From Dehalococcoidia bacterium (lineage in GTDB: Bacteria; Chloroflexota; Dehalococcoidia; Bin125): a stretch of 64,000 bases of DNA. Under the pieces are notes generated by a model, which saw only the letters and a program-made list of their open reading frames with translations, searched no databases and had not been told where the DNA came from. Numbering within the stretch: the stretch's first letter is position 1; every line of letters begins with the position of its first letter. The DNA is taken from the NCBI GenBank assembly GCA_022825265.1, contig JAJDXE010000004.1:396341-460340 (forward strand). The letters are read 5' to 3'. Positions 31,462 through 44,520 of the stretch are shown piece after piece. Made by a program: the position numbers and the translations under genes.

Positions 31462-32208
31462 GTGTACGAAGAGCACCCGGAATTCGAAGCCCCTCCCTCC
31501 GAGACAGTTCTCTGGAGGTACATGGACTTCACGAAGTTCGTATCCCTCTTGGACCGAGGGGCCTTGTTCTTTGCAAGAGCAGACATGCTCGGCGATCCCT
31601 TCGAAGGGTCTTACTCGCCCATCAACGTCGCTCTCAGGCCCCACTTGTACGAGGAACTCCTGGACTTAGGCCTAGACGATCTCTCCGGGTTAGGCCAGAT
31701 GATGAAGGGCTTGCGACGCTTCCATTTGGTGAATTGCTGGCACGAGAACAAGTTCGAGTCCGAAGCGATGTGGAAACTCTACTCGAGCGAGCGCAAGGGC
31801 GTAGCGATCAAAACGACATTCGGTTCCTTGATCGCCAGTCTGCAAGGCGACGAGACTGTTTACATAGGACGTGTAAAATACGTTGACTACCAGAATACGT
31901 TCATTCCAGAACGCAATGCGTTCTCTCCCTATCTTCATAAGAGGAAGAGCTTCGAGCATGAGAGAGAGGTTCGCGCCATTCATATGAGCGTGCCGCAGTC
32001 AAACGAGGACTCGCCGTTCCAGACTGGGCCGGACGTTACCGAGACAGGCCTCTATCTGGAGGTTGATCTGGGAGAGTTGATTCAAGAAGTTGTGATTGCT
32101 CCAGATGCCGATGCCTGGTTCGTGGAGTTGGCGCAGTCCGTCGCGGCGAAGTTCGGCGTCGAGGCTCCAATCACGAGGTCGACACTCGCTGACTCGCCAG
32201 TGTGGTGA
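31462..32208 (+). CDS. DUF2971 protein
   Basis: The 248-residue protein has the DUF2971 landmarks LWRYMDFTKFVSLLDRGALF, FFARADMLGDPFEGS, FHLVNCWHENKFESEAMW and ERKGVAIKT near the N-terminal half, and FEHEREVRAI towards the C-terminus. The family is common in defence islands; biochemical activity is unknown. The GTG at 31462 lies directly after the hsdS stop. Conservation of the aromatic and acidic motif residues suggests it is functional. Confidence 0.82.
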   Translation: MYEEHPEFEAPPSETVLWRYMDFTKFVSLLDRGALFFARADMLGDPFEGSYSPINVALRPHLYEELLDLGLDDLSGLGQMMKGLRRFHLVNCWHENKFESEAMWKLYSSERKGVAIKTTFGSLIASLQGDETVYIGRVKYVDYQNTFIPERNAFSPYLHKRKSFEHEREVRAIHMSVPQSNEDSPFQTGPDVTETGLYLEVDLGELIQEVVIAPDADAWFVELAQSVAAKFGVEAPITRSTLADSPVW

Positions 32209-32578
32209 CCGAGGAGGTGTGCAACAGTTCCGCCGATGGTCTCTCGTCCTAATCCCCACGAAGCGCTGCGGATCCGCCCCAACCGAACGCCCGTCCGAAT
32301 ACAACGGCCGACGCGCAACCTCGCGCACCGATCCAGCGAGGCAACCGTAATCGCCGTCGCCATCCGATCATCCCTGACCGCACCAGGCATTTCCGGTCCC
32401 CACGCAGCCAAATCCGACCCGAGCTGACCAAACTTGCCCCCCAGAAACGAATTCCCAACCCGCAGAGCCAAAACCTGCTCTACTCACCAAGAATTCCCCG
32501 CCGCAGCCAAACCCACTGAGATCGGCTCTGCCTGGCGACACGGCCTGACCGACGTATCCTCTCGGTGAGGCCCCATCT
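32209..32578. other. Gap before hsdR
   Basis: This 370-base stretch between the DUF2971 gene and hsdR carries no convincing gene on either strand. A weak promoter may lie upstream of hsdR (TATCCT near 32556), but no matching -35 box stands out. No repeat or stem-loop of note was seen. Confidence 0.4.
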
Positions 32579-35700
<3,122 letters not shown>

Positions 35701-35704
<4 letters not shown>

Positions 35705-36429
35705 CCGAAGACGGCACCGTTCATTTCGGAGACTCCGCAATCCACTACCAGGTTCTGCGCAGGCCGAGGCGGAAGAAGACAGTGGAGATCACGGTCGATT
35801 CACCAGGAATCGTGACAGTCGCGGCGCCGGTCGAGACCCCTAAGGCTCACATTGAAGCCACGGTTCGCAAGCGGGCCAAGTGGATCATCAGGCACAACGG
35901 CACGTCTGACCACGCCCCGCCCCGCCGCCGGTTCGTCAGCGGGGAGTCCCTGCAGTACCTCGGCCGATCGGTCCGACTAACGGTCCGCACTACTGATGCG
36001 AAGGCTGTCAGAATCCGGTTCCACCACTGGCAGTTTGAGGTGGAGGTCCCGGCCTCGCTGTCAGGAGACGAGCGCCGTGAGGCGGCGCGAACGGCATTCG
36101 AGCGGTGGTATCGAGAACGCGCAGCACAAAAGCTCCCCGATAGGGTTGACCGCGTAGCGGGCTTACTTGGAGTGCAGCCAAAGGAGATTCTCATCCGAGA
36201 TCAACGCAAGCGTTGGGCAAGCTGCGCGCCTGATGGAACCTTGCGCTTCAACTGGCGCGTGATCATGGCCGCGCCGGCGCTGATCGACTACTTGGTTGCC
36301 CATGAGCTCGCCCACCTCAAGGTGCGGGGCCACAGTGCCGAGTTCTGGGCGGTCGTTGCACAACCGATTCCTGACTACCGGCGGCGACGAGAGCGACTAC
36401 TTGAGTTAGGCCCTTTGGTGACCCTCTAG
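35701..36429 (+). CDS. YgjP-type zinc metalloprotease (DUF45/M48)
   Basis: The 242-residue protein has the zinc-protease motif VAHELAHLKVRGHS (about residue 200) and the preceding block RKRWASCAPDGTLRFNWR, both diagnostic of YgjP/SprT-like DUF45 peptidases. This family is a regular partner of type I restriction systems, often adjacent to hsdR, and is thought to control restriction by proteolysis or to act on DNA-protein complexes. The ATGA overlap with hsdR shows it belongs to the same operon. The motif is intact. Confidence 0.9.
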
Positions 36430-36537
36430 TGTCCTGAGTCGGGAGTACAGTTGAGATATCCGGCGAATGGACTCATTGTCGATGCTCAGTGATTCCGGCA
36501 GGAACTAACTCTTCGGCGATTCTGTCACTCCGATGAC

Positions 36538-36903
36538 GTGACCTTGAATCAGCGAGAACAGACGAGGCTCCGGTTGCGCAATAGCGGGATGGCGCAGGAG
36601 GCATCGCTTGCCGAGGCGGCGAGGCTAATGGCGCTCGCTGAGCGCCAGGTTCGACGGTTGCTCGCTGTATATCGGTGTGACGGGACCCGGGCCCTGGCTC
36701 ACCGCAACCGCGGCCGCCGTCACCGCAACGCTCTGCCCGAAGGTCTAGAAGTGCAGGTTGTGTGGCTCGCCGCGGAGCAGTACGCCGGCTCCAATCAGTC
36801 GCAGGCCGACAACGTGGCAGGCGCCCTCCTCAACGGACATGTCCGGCCTCGACCGCCCGCGCGGCGACAACGGGCGCGCTGCAAGGCGATCCGCCGGGCT
36901 TAG
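36538..36903 (+). pseudogene. Truncated transposase N-terminus
   Basis: The frame from a GTG at 36538 has an N-terminal HTH (SLAEAARLMALAERQVRRLL) followed by AHRNRGRRHRNALP, paralleling the N-terminal part of the transposase at 37243 (AEVLGVSERHVWRLL and HGNRGRRPHNALP). After about residue 90 the sense frame is lost. It is a degraded copy of the same or a closely related family. Confidence 0.65.
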
Positions 36904-37242
36904 TTGGAAGGACTTTCAATGCGCGCGTCGGCGGAGCTGCCTTGCATCTCGCGGAACACTGTGCGTCAGTAGCTCACCGCAGGCGGCCCACCTCAGCGCG
37001 GCTCGGAACCACGATCATCAGCCAACGGAGCAGCCGAATGACACTCTCGCTGAACATCAGCAAGGACTGGATCAGTTTCTAAGCGATCACTGTGTCAACG
37101 AGCAGCGATTCGGTCAGTAGCTAAGCGAGCAGCGACTCTCTCAGTCCTGAACACGCAAGTGGGAGGAGACGGACAGTGACGCAGTCGTAAGAGGCGCGAC
37201 GCTACGTGCTGGAGAGTGTGAACGTGGGCGGACCTGCGAGGC

Positions 37243-38305
37243 GTGCAAGCGGCCGAGGTGCTGGGTGTGAGCGAGCGCCACGTGTGGCGGTTGCTGGCGG
37301 CCTACCGGTCGCGGGGCGCGCCGGCGCCGGCCCACGGTAACCGCGGACGGCGGCCGCACAACGCTTTGCCGCCCGCTCTGGCCGAGGCCGTCGTGCGCTA
37401 CCCGGGCGCCAACCACACCGATCTGAGCGAACTGCTCTGGGAGCACGAGGGGCTCGACCTGAGCCGCTTCACGGTCAGGCGGATCCTGCAACAAGCCGGT
37501 ATGTCCAGCCTTCGCCGTCGACGGCCGCCGGAGCACCGCGTGCGGCGGGCGCGGATGCCGCGCGAGGGGATGCTGCTCCAGGTCGATGGCAGCCATCACG
37601 CCTGGTTGGAAGAGCGCGGGCCGCGCTTCGCCCTGCTGCTCGCGGTCGACGACGCGACCGGCGATGTGCCCTACGCGCTGTTCCGGCCGGCCGAGGACGC
37701 CCGCGGCTACTTCTCCCTGATGAAGCAGATCGTCCAGCGCCGCGGACTGCCGCTGACGCTCTACTCCGACCGCCACGGCGTCTTCCTGGCCCCGGCCAGC
37801 CGCCGCGTCCAGCGTCCCGCGACCCAGTTCGCCCGCGCGATGCAGGAACTGGGGATCACCCAGGTCTTTGCACGCTCGCCGCAGGCAAAGGGGCGCGTGG
37901 AGCGCCTCGCGGGCACCTTCCAGGACCGGCTCGTGACCGAACTGCGCCATGTCGCGGCCGCGACGACCGCCGAGGCCCAGGCCGTGCTGGAGGGGTTCCT
38001 ACCGCGCTTCAACACCCGCTTCCGGGTCCAGGCGGCGCAACCGGAGTCGGCCTACCGTGCGCTCGACCCGGCGCTCGACCTGGACGCCGTCCTCGCCTTT
38101 CGCCACCCGCGCAGGGTCGCCCGCGACAACACCGTCAAGTACCGCTGGCGCACGCTGCAGCTGTTGCCCAGCCTGGCCCCGCCGCCGGCCAGCCGGCTGC
38201 GCACCGCCCGCGCCGAACTGGCTCGCCATCCCAATCACGAGCGGATCGTCACCGGTCGAGGTTCGGGGGCGCCTTGCCCGGCACGGCCGCCAATGGGACA
38301 ACTAA
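37243..38305 (+). pseudogene. ISNCY-like transposase with frameshift
   Basis: The protein has an HTH (QAAEVLGVSERHVWRLL) and a DDE integrase core: LLQVDGSHHAW with the first Asp, AVDDATGD, YSDRHGVF with the second, and SPQAKGRVERL with the third acidic residue. Near base 38258 the frame shifts and the remaining tail, VEVRGRLARHGRQWDN, continues in another frame to a stop at 38305. No inverted repeats or target duplication were found. It is best read as an inactive ISNCY-family copy. Confidence 0.8.
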
Positions 38306-38925
38306 TGGAACTGCGTCGGAGCGCGCCGTCAACGGCGGCGCGCTGCGACCGCCCACTGCGCGCCAGCTCGCCCGCTGGAAGCCGATCCAGCAGGCCCAGC
38401 TGCAATGCCTGTCGATGTGGGCGACCGCCCGTCTGCTCGGGCTCTCGCGCGTCACCGTGAGCAACTACGTCCACGCCAACGGCGTTCCTGGACGCCGAAA
38501 CGGTCCCGCGCCATCCTTACCGGAACGAATCGACACTGACGGAATCGCTGCTCGGTTGGACTGACAAAACGCTGCTCTTCGACATTCACTGGCCGAGTTA
38601 TAGAGCGATCAATACACCCCCTGCAAGCGGGAGCGGGGAATGCTGCGCTCCAAGCACGGGTTGTCAGCCTCGATGTGAACACGCCCTAGCCATATGGAAC
38701 GCGTGGAGTTCGCGCCTGCCTCCCCCGTCGGCGACGGCAAGGCACCCAACAAGAATGGCTTTAGCAGGTACCCTTGAGGAGAAATCGCCGACCCCGGGAG
38801 CTCACGCGAGATTATCATGGACGGGTTTTCACCAAGACGCCTAAGGCAACATCCGACACCTTCGGTTCGTCGAGCATTGAGATCCGCGAAGCAAGTAGCC
38901 TGAGCACGTGAAAGGCAAACGCACC
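38306..38925. other. Remnant-rich gap, HTH fragment at its start
   Basis: The first part is covered on the plus strand by a frame (38274-38564) with ARQLARWKPIQQAQLQ and ARLLGLSRVTVSNYVHANGVPGRR, a transposase-type HTH without a catalytic domain, likely an IS remnant. The rest up to 38925 has no convincing gene. GC drops here toward the level of the next two genes. Confidence 0.45.
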
Positions 38926-39483
38926 ATGCCGTCCACCGACTTCGACTCTCTCAACATCTCGCCATCACTGCTCGACCTTGACACAGCGGTCTCCATCTCT
39001 GCCCTCTCAGAAACCCAGACAGCCAGAGTGGCCAATGCATCTATCCTTGTTGTTCCGACCCATTACGGATACGACAACGTAGAATACGCGTTTCCGGAAC
39101 GTACTCGGGAGGTGCTCCAGTTCATTGAGGCACACCTAGAACCGCCTGTTACCATCGAACCTCTGACAACAGACCAAGATTACATAGAGGTTTCCCTCAA
39201 CTCAGAAACGCTGATAATACCGGAACTTGTAACATTCGGAATTTCAATCGCCGAGATAGTGATACCCATCGTCAGCTCATTCATCAAACGGCGTCTGGTT
39301 AAGAGGCATGGCACCCAGGAAGGCAGCACAGTTCAGAGCCGTTTGCACGTGAAACGCCACAATGGTGATGACATCCTTTACGAATACAATGGTCCCGCGG
39401 CCACTTACGAGCGCACGCATTTGGCGGCGCTCGATGCACTGGGCATCAACGAATCTGGTGATGATCATGACGACCGCGGGTAG
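38926..39483 (+). CDS. Unrecognised protein A of an orphan gene pair
   Basis: The 185-residue protein has no family I can name. It is rich in Thr, Ile and Glu. It contains one hydrophobic stretch near residues 100-122 (TFGISIAEIVIPIVSSF) and then a basic segment (IKRRLVKRHG), as in a protein with a single membrane anchor or amphipathic helix. The last part includes a beta-like HVKRHNGDDILYEYNG. I chose ATG 38926 because AAAGG lies upstream, though GTG 38908 is possible. It overlaps the next gene by 23 bases. GC is much lower than its surroundings. Confidence 0.6.
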   Translation: MPSTDFDSLNISPSLLDLDTAVSISALSETQTARVANASILVVPTHYGYDNVEYAFPERTREVLQFIEAHLEPPVTIEPLTTDQDYIEVSLNSETLIIPELVTFGISIAEIVIPIVSSFIKRRLVKRHGTQEGSTVQSRLHVKRHNGDDILYEYNGPAATYERTHLAALDALGINESGDDHDDRG

Positions 39484-40333
39484 CTCGCTGCTTCACGCAA
39501 GCCTCAGAGAGGAACGCGGTGCCTTACAGAGATACCACACTCGAATTGAGGACACACTACCCACAAGCTTCGCTTCTTCGCTTAAGGAGAAGAAGTTAGC
39601 CGCAGTGGCTGGCGGACATCAGTCCCTTGCAAAGGCAATCTGGTGCTTAGAGACCGTTGGCGAGAGTCAAGATGTCTTCATAGAAGCATTTGCTGATATG
39701 AAGGCGGGGCTGTTCGAGAGCGCCTGGGTCAAGCTCGAACAGTGCGACATAGTGTTGCACCAACTGCGCCCACACTTCGCAGAGATCAATGATCGCTTCG
39801 GCATTCGCCACATGACTGTTCATCTCCGGCAGTTTCAAGAGTTGTATCCATACACGTTCGGAATAAGTCCCGCGTTCGTCTTCCGTGAAGTCGAGTGCTC
39901 GATCTGTAGCGCGAGGCTCTATCTTCGACCCACGTGCGAACACGTGAGTGGGGAGATCTACGACGGCGAAATGTGCGGGCCAATCATAACGAACGCAGAG
40001 TTAATCGAAATCTCGTTGGTCGAGAATCCGAGTCAGAAGTACTCGGTGATCTTTCCTTTTGGGGACGAGGACCCGAGGCTTGCTCATCTGAAGCACGTCT
40101 GCGAGATCCTAGGGTCACCTTGGACTGCGTGGACTTATGAGAGAGAGACACGGACGCGGCATTTCGGTTCAGACAGGCGGATTAGGCTGACTGACGAGTG
40201 TCCATGCGGGTCAAGAGAGACCTTCGGGCAGTGCGAATGTCCGAAGGAGCTCACTTTCCCACACTTCGAGATTGCGGTGGGCAATGAGACAGCGTTTGAT
40301 CCTTGGGGTCAGCCGGGCTCGCGAAGAAAGTGA
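39461..40333 (+). CDS. Unrecognised protein B with zinc sites and SEC-C-like end
   Basis: The 290-residue protein has a helical N-terminal half (to about residue 130). A putative zinc site follows (CSICSARLYLRPTCEHV with a further Cys at GEMCG, about residues 147-180), and near residue 250 a SEC-C-like motif (CPCGSRETFGQCECP). SEC-C motifs bind zinc and are found in SecA tails and in several defence or stress proteins. It overlaps the upstream gene, so the two are translationally coupled. The pair is flanked by dead transposases. Function unknown. Confidence 0.6.
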   Translation: MIMTTAGSSLLHASLREERGALQRYHTRIEDTLPTSFASSLKEKKLAAVAGGHQSLAKAIWCLETVGESQDVFIEAFADMKAGLFESAWVKLEQCDIVLHQLRPHFAEINDRFGIRHMTVHLRQFQELYPYTFGISPAFVFREVECSICSARLYLRPTCEHVSGEIYDGEMCGPIITNAELIEISLVENPSQKYSVIFPFGDEDPRLAHLKHVCEILGSPWTAWTYERETRTRHFGSDRRIRLTDECPCGSRETFGQCECPKELTFPHFEIAVGNETAFDPWGQPGSRRK

Positions 40334-40357
40334 GCTCACAGATTGGGGTTAGTTTCC

Positions 40358-41662
40358 TAGCAGGCTGCTGAAAAATGGAGTGTATGGGATCAAGGAGGGG
40401 TGTTGAGCCGATAGTTGAAGGAGGTCTGCGTTACGCGGCGAGTCTGAACGACTGGCGACGCTGATGTTGGGGCCGACGCCGGACGGTTTCGTCCCGAAGG
40501 ACCACCCACTGCGGCGGATCAAGCCTCTGACCGACTCGGTGCTGGCGCGGATGTCGCCGCTGTACGACGAGCTCTACGCAGCCGCTGGGCGACCCTCGAT
40601 TCCGCCCGAGCACCTGCTCAAGTCGAGCCTCTTGATGGCTTTCTACACGGTCCGCTCGGAGCGTCATTTCTGCGAGCAGCTGCGCTACAACCTGCTGTTC
40701 AAGTGGTTCCTGGACCTGAACATCCAGGACGAGCCGTTCCATCCGACGACGTTCACGAAGAACCGGGAGCGGCTACTGGAAGCTGATGTGGCCCGGGTCC
40801 TGTTGAAGGAGGTCGTGTGCGAGGCGCGTCGTCGCCGCTTGCTCTCCCCCGATCACTTCACGGTCGACGGGACGCTGCTGGAAGCCTGGGCGTCGCACAA
40901 GAGCTATCGACCGCGCGACGAGCGACCGTGCCAGGGCGGCGGCCGCAACCACCCCCGCGACTTCAAGGGCGAGCGCCGCCGCCGCGAGACGCACAAGTCG
41001 AGCACCGATCCCGAGACGCGGCTCTACCGCAAGGGACCCCAGCAGGAGGCGCGGCTCTGCTACCTGGGCCATCTGCTGACCGAGGACCGCAACGGGTTGG
41101 TCGTCGACGTCGAGTCGACCCAGGCCGACGGCTACGCCGAACGCGAGGCCGCGCTGGCGATGTTCGAACGCAGTGTGCATGGGCGGGCCACGCTCGGCGC
41201 GGACCGAGCCTACGACACCCGCGACTTCGTCTGAGACCTGCGCGGCCTGGGGATCACCCCGCACGTCGAGAAGAACGAACAGGGCCGGCGCAGCGCGATC
41301 GACGGTCGCACGACGCGGCACCCGGACTACCGCCGCAGCCAGCGCCGGCGCAAGCTGGTCGAGGAGGTGTTCGGCTGGATCAAGACGGTCGGTGCCGGCG
41401 GCAAGCTACGCTATCTCGGCCGGGCCCGCAACAAGCTCCGGTTCGAACTGACCGCCGCCGCCTACAACCTCACCCGCCTGGCCAACATCAAGGCGGCCGC
41501 CGCGTAGCCCAGCCACTCCACAGGCGGCCGCAGCTGCTCGCGACGCGCCCAGCATCACACGTTCGACCTATCGGACCAACACCATGCGCGGGCCGCCCCG
41601 GCCATTAGCCGTCAAACGCATCCCGTTCCGGCTTCACGTCTACGTAGTTCAGCAGCCTGCTA
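40358..41662 (+). mobile_element. IS1182-like insertion sequence
   Basis: A 15-bp terminal inverted repeat TAGCAGGCTGCTGAA lies at 40358-40372, with its exact complement at 41648-41662, enclosing 1305 bases. The inner gene is an IS1182-type transposase. No target duplication is visible (flanks TTCCT and AGCGC). The transposase is interrupted by an in-frame TGA, so the element is probably immobile. Confidence 0.85.
40464..41506 (+). pseudogene. IS1182 family transposase with in-frame stop
   Basis: The frame reads LGPTPDGFVPKDHPLRRIK at the N-terminus, then PSIPPEHLLKSSLLMAFY, LLSPDHFTVDGTLLEAWA and LGADRAYDTRDFV. A TGA at 41232-41234 interrupts it, and the same frame then continues with DLRGLGITPHVEKNEQGRR and VEEVFGWIKTVG to a stop at 41504-41506. 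All DDE residues are on the intact parts. One substitution killed the gene. Confidence 0.88.
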
Positions 41663-41936
41663 AGCGCCAGCGGCCGTAGCGCAAATGTACCCTCTGATAG
41701 GCGCGGCGCGATCAAGGAGCGGGTGACCGGCTTCGCTCCTGCCCTTCGAATGTGCCTTCGTGCTACCGAACCGCGTCGAAGGCGAAGCCGTGAACGTAGG
41801 TCCGGTCGCCTTCCGGCACGACCCTGGTCTATCGCTGCTCCGCGCAGAATGAGGTTCACCATCGCGCGACGGGGACGCGGCCTTTCGCGGATGGGACGTA
41901 CCGGGCCTATGGTTTCCTGGAGAAACGGAGGCGGAG

Positions 41937-43763
41937 ATGGACGCCCACCCTTACCCCCTGAAGCAGATCCTCACCCTAGAGCGGCGATATGTGATTCCCA
42001 CTTTTCAGCGCGACTACGAGTGGACGGAGGACGGCCAGTGGGAACTGCTCTTCGACGACCTCGATGCGATCGCCCAACGGCTTGGAGAGGCACGGCGCGT
42101 CGCTGCCCAGGAGGGGCGAACTCCGGCCGATGCCGAAAAGACAGTCTCGCCACACTTCCTAGGGGCGGTCGTTCTTGATCAGTTGCCATCGCCTGCCGGC
42201 GGAATCGACATGCGTGCTGTCATCGACGGGCAACAGCGAATCACAACACTGCAGCTCCTCATCAGGGGGCTCCTCGACGTCTTGCTGGAGCACGAGTCCC
42301 CGCGCCGGAGCATGGTGCGGCGGCTTCTCAGGAACCCCGACGATGATGTCGTCGCTAGCGCGGACGAGCTTCACAAGCTCTGGCCACGCAAGCGTGACCG
42401 CGAGGCTTGGCGAGAGGTGATGGAGGACGCGCAGCCGGAGAACAGGCATCCTTATGCGGACGCGCGCGCCTACTTTGCCCGCCGGGTCCGCGATGCCGTG
42501 AGCGCCGGTGATGCGGAACCGGGTGCAACACTCGATCTACTCGTGGATGCGTGCCGGGATCTGTTCAGACTCGTCGTGATCGACCTCGATGCGAACGACG
42601 ACGCTCAGGTGATCTTCGAGGTGCTGAATGGCCGACAAACGCCGCTCACGTCGGCAGACCTGGTGAAGAACCTGCTCTTCCTCCGCGCCGAATCGAGTAG
42701 CCCATCAGAGATCGACCAACTGTACGACCGCTATTGGTCGAGGTTCGACGACGAGTGGTGGAAGCAAGAAGTCGGGCGCGGGCACTCCGCGCGGCGGCAC
42801 ACGGACCTCATGCTCGCTGCATGGCTGACTGCGACCGACGAGGAACCCGGTCACCCAGATCGGCTCTACGGGCACGTTCGCCGCTTGGTCGATCGCCGAC
42901 ACATTGGTATCCCCGACCTGCTTGAGGGGATTGCGAGGTACGCAGAGCACTATCGGGGCTTCCGCGGAGTAAGGCCAGTCGAGGACTCCCGCATCCGAAC
43001 TGCATACGAACGGCTTCAGACGCTGGGCGAGGTAACGGTGCTACCGCTCGTGCTGTGGCTGCGTGACCTGCGGCTCTCGGCGGCAACGGAGAGGAGGGCC
43101 CTGGTCGCGCTGGAGTCCTACATGGTTCGTCGAGCGGCGATTGGAGCAAGTACCCGCCAGTACCAACAGGTCTTTCGCGATGTCTTGTCTGGCGCTAAGG
43201 ACGCCCACGGTGCGGGAGAGTCTCCCGACTTGGCGGTTGAGAAGAGGCTTTTGGCGCTTGAGGCGAACGCCTGGCCACAGGACGAGGAGGTCCGTGAGGC
43301 GTTCGTCAGCAGACGCTACTACGGGAGTGTTGCGCAGTACCTGATTCGATTGCTGTTCGCGGGGATCGAAGAACGGCTGAAGACTGAGAACCGACTCACA
43401 GAGAAGACGGCGGTCACTTACGACGCCTTGACGATCGAACACATCATGCCGCAGTCCTGGCGCAAGAACTGGCCTATCAGCGCGGAGAACGAGGCGGAAC
43501 AGACGCTCGCCGAACAGCGGCGCGACGCACACCTGCACAGACTGGGCAATCTGACCTTGCTGACCAGACCGCTGAACACTCACCAGTCCAACGCGCCGTG
43601 GTCCGAGAAGCGATCGGCGCTCGCCGAACACTCAGCGTTGCGCCTTAACGCTGACTTGGCGACGAATCCAGCGTGGGATACGTGGGACGAGCAGAGGATC
43701 GTAGAGCGCAGCGAGGAACTGGCAGCTGTCGCCTGCCGAGCGTGGCCAAGGCCGACTGCCTGA
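41937..43763 (+). CDS. GmrSD-like single-chain restriction protein (DUF262/DUF1524)
   Basis: The 608-residue protein joins an N-terminal DUF262 (GmrS) domain, with IPTFQRDYEWTED (about residue 20) and the nucleotide-binding DGQQRITTLQ (about residue 97), to a C-terminal DUF1524 (GmrD) HNH-type domain with IEHIMPQSWRKNWP (about residue 500). Enzymes of this kind cleave DNA carrying modified bases such as glucosylated hydroxymethylcytosine. Both active motifs are intact. GGAGGCGGAG lies before the ATG. It stands alone between an IS copy and small unknown ORFs. Confidence 0.88.
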   Translation: MDAHPYPLKQILTLERRYVIPTFQRDYEWTEDGQWELLFDDLDAIAQRLGEARRVAAQEGRTPADAEKTVSPHFLGAVVLDQLPSPAGGIDMRAVIDGQQRITTLQLLIRGLLDVLLEHESPRRSMVRRLLRNPDDDVVASADELHKLWPRKRDREAWREVMEDAQPENRHPYADARAYFARRVRDAVSAGDAEPGATLDLLVDACRDLFRLVVIDLDANDDAQVIFEVLNGRQTPLTSADLVKNLLFLRAESSSPSEIDQLYDRYWSRFDDEWWKQEVGRGHSARRHTDLMLAAWLTATDEEPGHPDRLYGHVRRLVDRRHIGIPDLLEGIARYAEHYRGFRGVRPVEDSRIRTAYERLQTLGEVTVLPLVLWLRDLRLSAATERRALVALESYMVRRAAIGASTRQYQQVFRDVLSGAKDAHGAGESPDLAVEKRLLALEANAWPQDEEVREAFVSRRYYGSVAQYLIRLLFAGIEERLKTENRLTEKTAVTYDALTIEHIMPQSWRKNWPISAENEAEQTLAEQRRDAHLHRLGNLTLLTRPLNTHQSNAPWSEKRSALAEHSALRLNADLATNPAWDTWDEQRIVERSEELAAVACRAWPRPTA

Positions 43764-43832
43764 CTGGCCTCCCAGGTGAGGGGACTCGGACCCGGGAGAG
43801 ATCGGCGAGCCCACGAGATGCTGAGCCAGCGG

Positions 43833-43994
43833 CTACAGCGCGATCTCCCAGAAGAAAGTTCGCAGTACGGTCTCGTTAGGCCCACCAAACTGGACAAAAT
43901 CAAGAACCTTCGAGTTGATCTTCTCGTTGCCGGCCTGAGAAGTCTGACGTCGTGTTGTCAGATTCCCGTATGCCGTGACGATCAATGTCGTCAT
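43833..43994 (-). CDS. Small hypothetical ORF, 53 aa
   Basis: The minus-strand ATG at 43994 has GAGGGG six bases upstream. The product is TLIVTAYGNLTTRRQTSQAG followed by INSKVLDFVQFGGPNE and an aromatic C-terminus. It has no membrane segment and no recognised family. The ribosome site and composition support it modestly. Confidence 0.4.
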   Translation of the reverse strand: MTTLIVTAYGNLTTRRQTSQAGNEKINSKVLDFVQFGGPNETVLRTFFWEIAL

Positions 43995-44182
43995 GTGGGA
44001 CCCCTCTTGAACGGGATCCTCCGGCGAACCGGGAGATCCTGGAGACATCGCGACAGACCGGACAAACGGCAGTTGCCAGGTCGAGGGCCATCAATCCCCG
44101 AGGCCGGCCCCGATTGGTGACCCTAGCATGAGGTCGACGGCGCAGCGCCGGTGCGCCGTCATCACCACCGAGGGGTAAGACC

Positions 44183-44353
44183 ATGCTGAGAGGCCTGAAA
44201 ATGATCGTCTTGGCCTTCAAGCCAATCTCCGACGCCGAGGCGATGCGAATGAACCTCGACGGCCCGCAGCCACCGAAACGGAAGCGTGGAGCACGGGTCT
44301 GGGAACGGGTCGAAGAGTACTGGAAGTGTCTCCAGATTGGTCAGCAGCAGTAG
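44183..44353 (+). CDS. Small basic ORF, 56 aa
   Basis: The 56-residue product starts MLRGLKMIVLAFKPISDAEA and continues with a basic linker (PPKRKRGARVWERVEEYW). AGGGG precedes the ATG. Nothing else supports it, but the next small ORF starts 11 bases after its stop with a good ribosome site, suggesting a mini-operon. Confidence 0.4.
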   Translation: MLRGLKMIVLAFKPISDAEAMRMNLDGPQPPKRKRGARVWERVEEYWKCLQIGQQQ

Positions 44354-44363
44354 GAGATCGCTG

Positions 44364-44495
44364 TTGCGAACCGCCCTGCTTTGGGTGAGCGCCGCCGCTA
44401 CCGTCGCCGTGTGGTAGTGGCAAATTGGGCCAGCACGCGGTGTACTGTTCCTATTGCTTGCTTTGGCGGTCTGGGAATTCTGGCGCCGGCGCTAG
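44364..44495 (+). pseudogene. Small membrane ORF split by an in-frame TAG
   Basis: TTG at 44364 has GGAG upstream. The frame reads RTALLWVSAAATVAVW, then TAG (44415-44417), then WQIGPARGVLFLLLALAVWEFW and a Lys/Arg-like end at TAG 44493. Both sides are hydrophobic helices in one frame, so together they would be a two-helix membrane protein of about 43 residues. It is either a pseudogene or a read-through product; the evidence is weak. Confidence 0.3.
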
Positions 44496-44520
44496 TCGAC
44501 GTGGCACACCGGCGAGAGCG

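Noticed and set aside
38609..38818. Minus-strand ORF before the orphan pair
   Set aside because: The composition is not protein-like and there is no ribosome site.
41232..41234. In-frame TGA considered as selenocysteine
   Set aside because: The site is not a catalytic position in IS1182 transposases, and no SECIS-like structure or selenoprotein context was seen.
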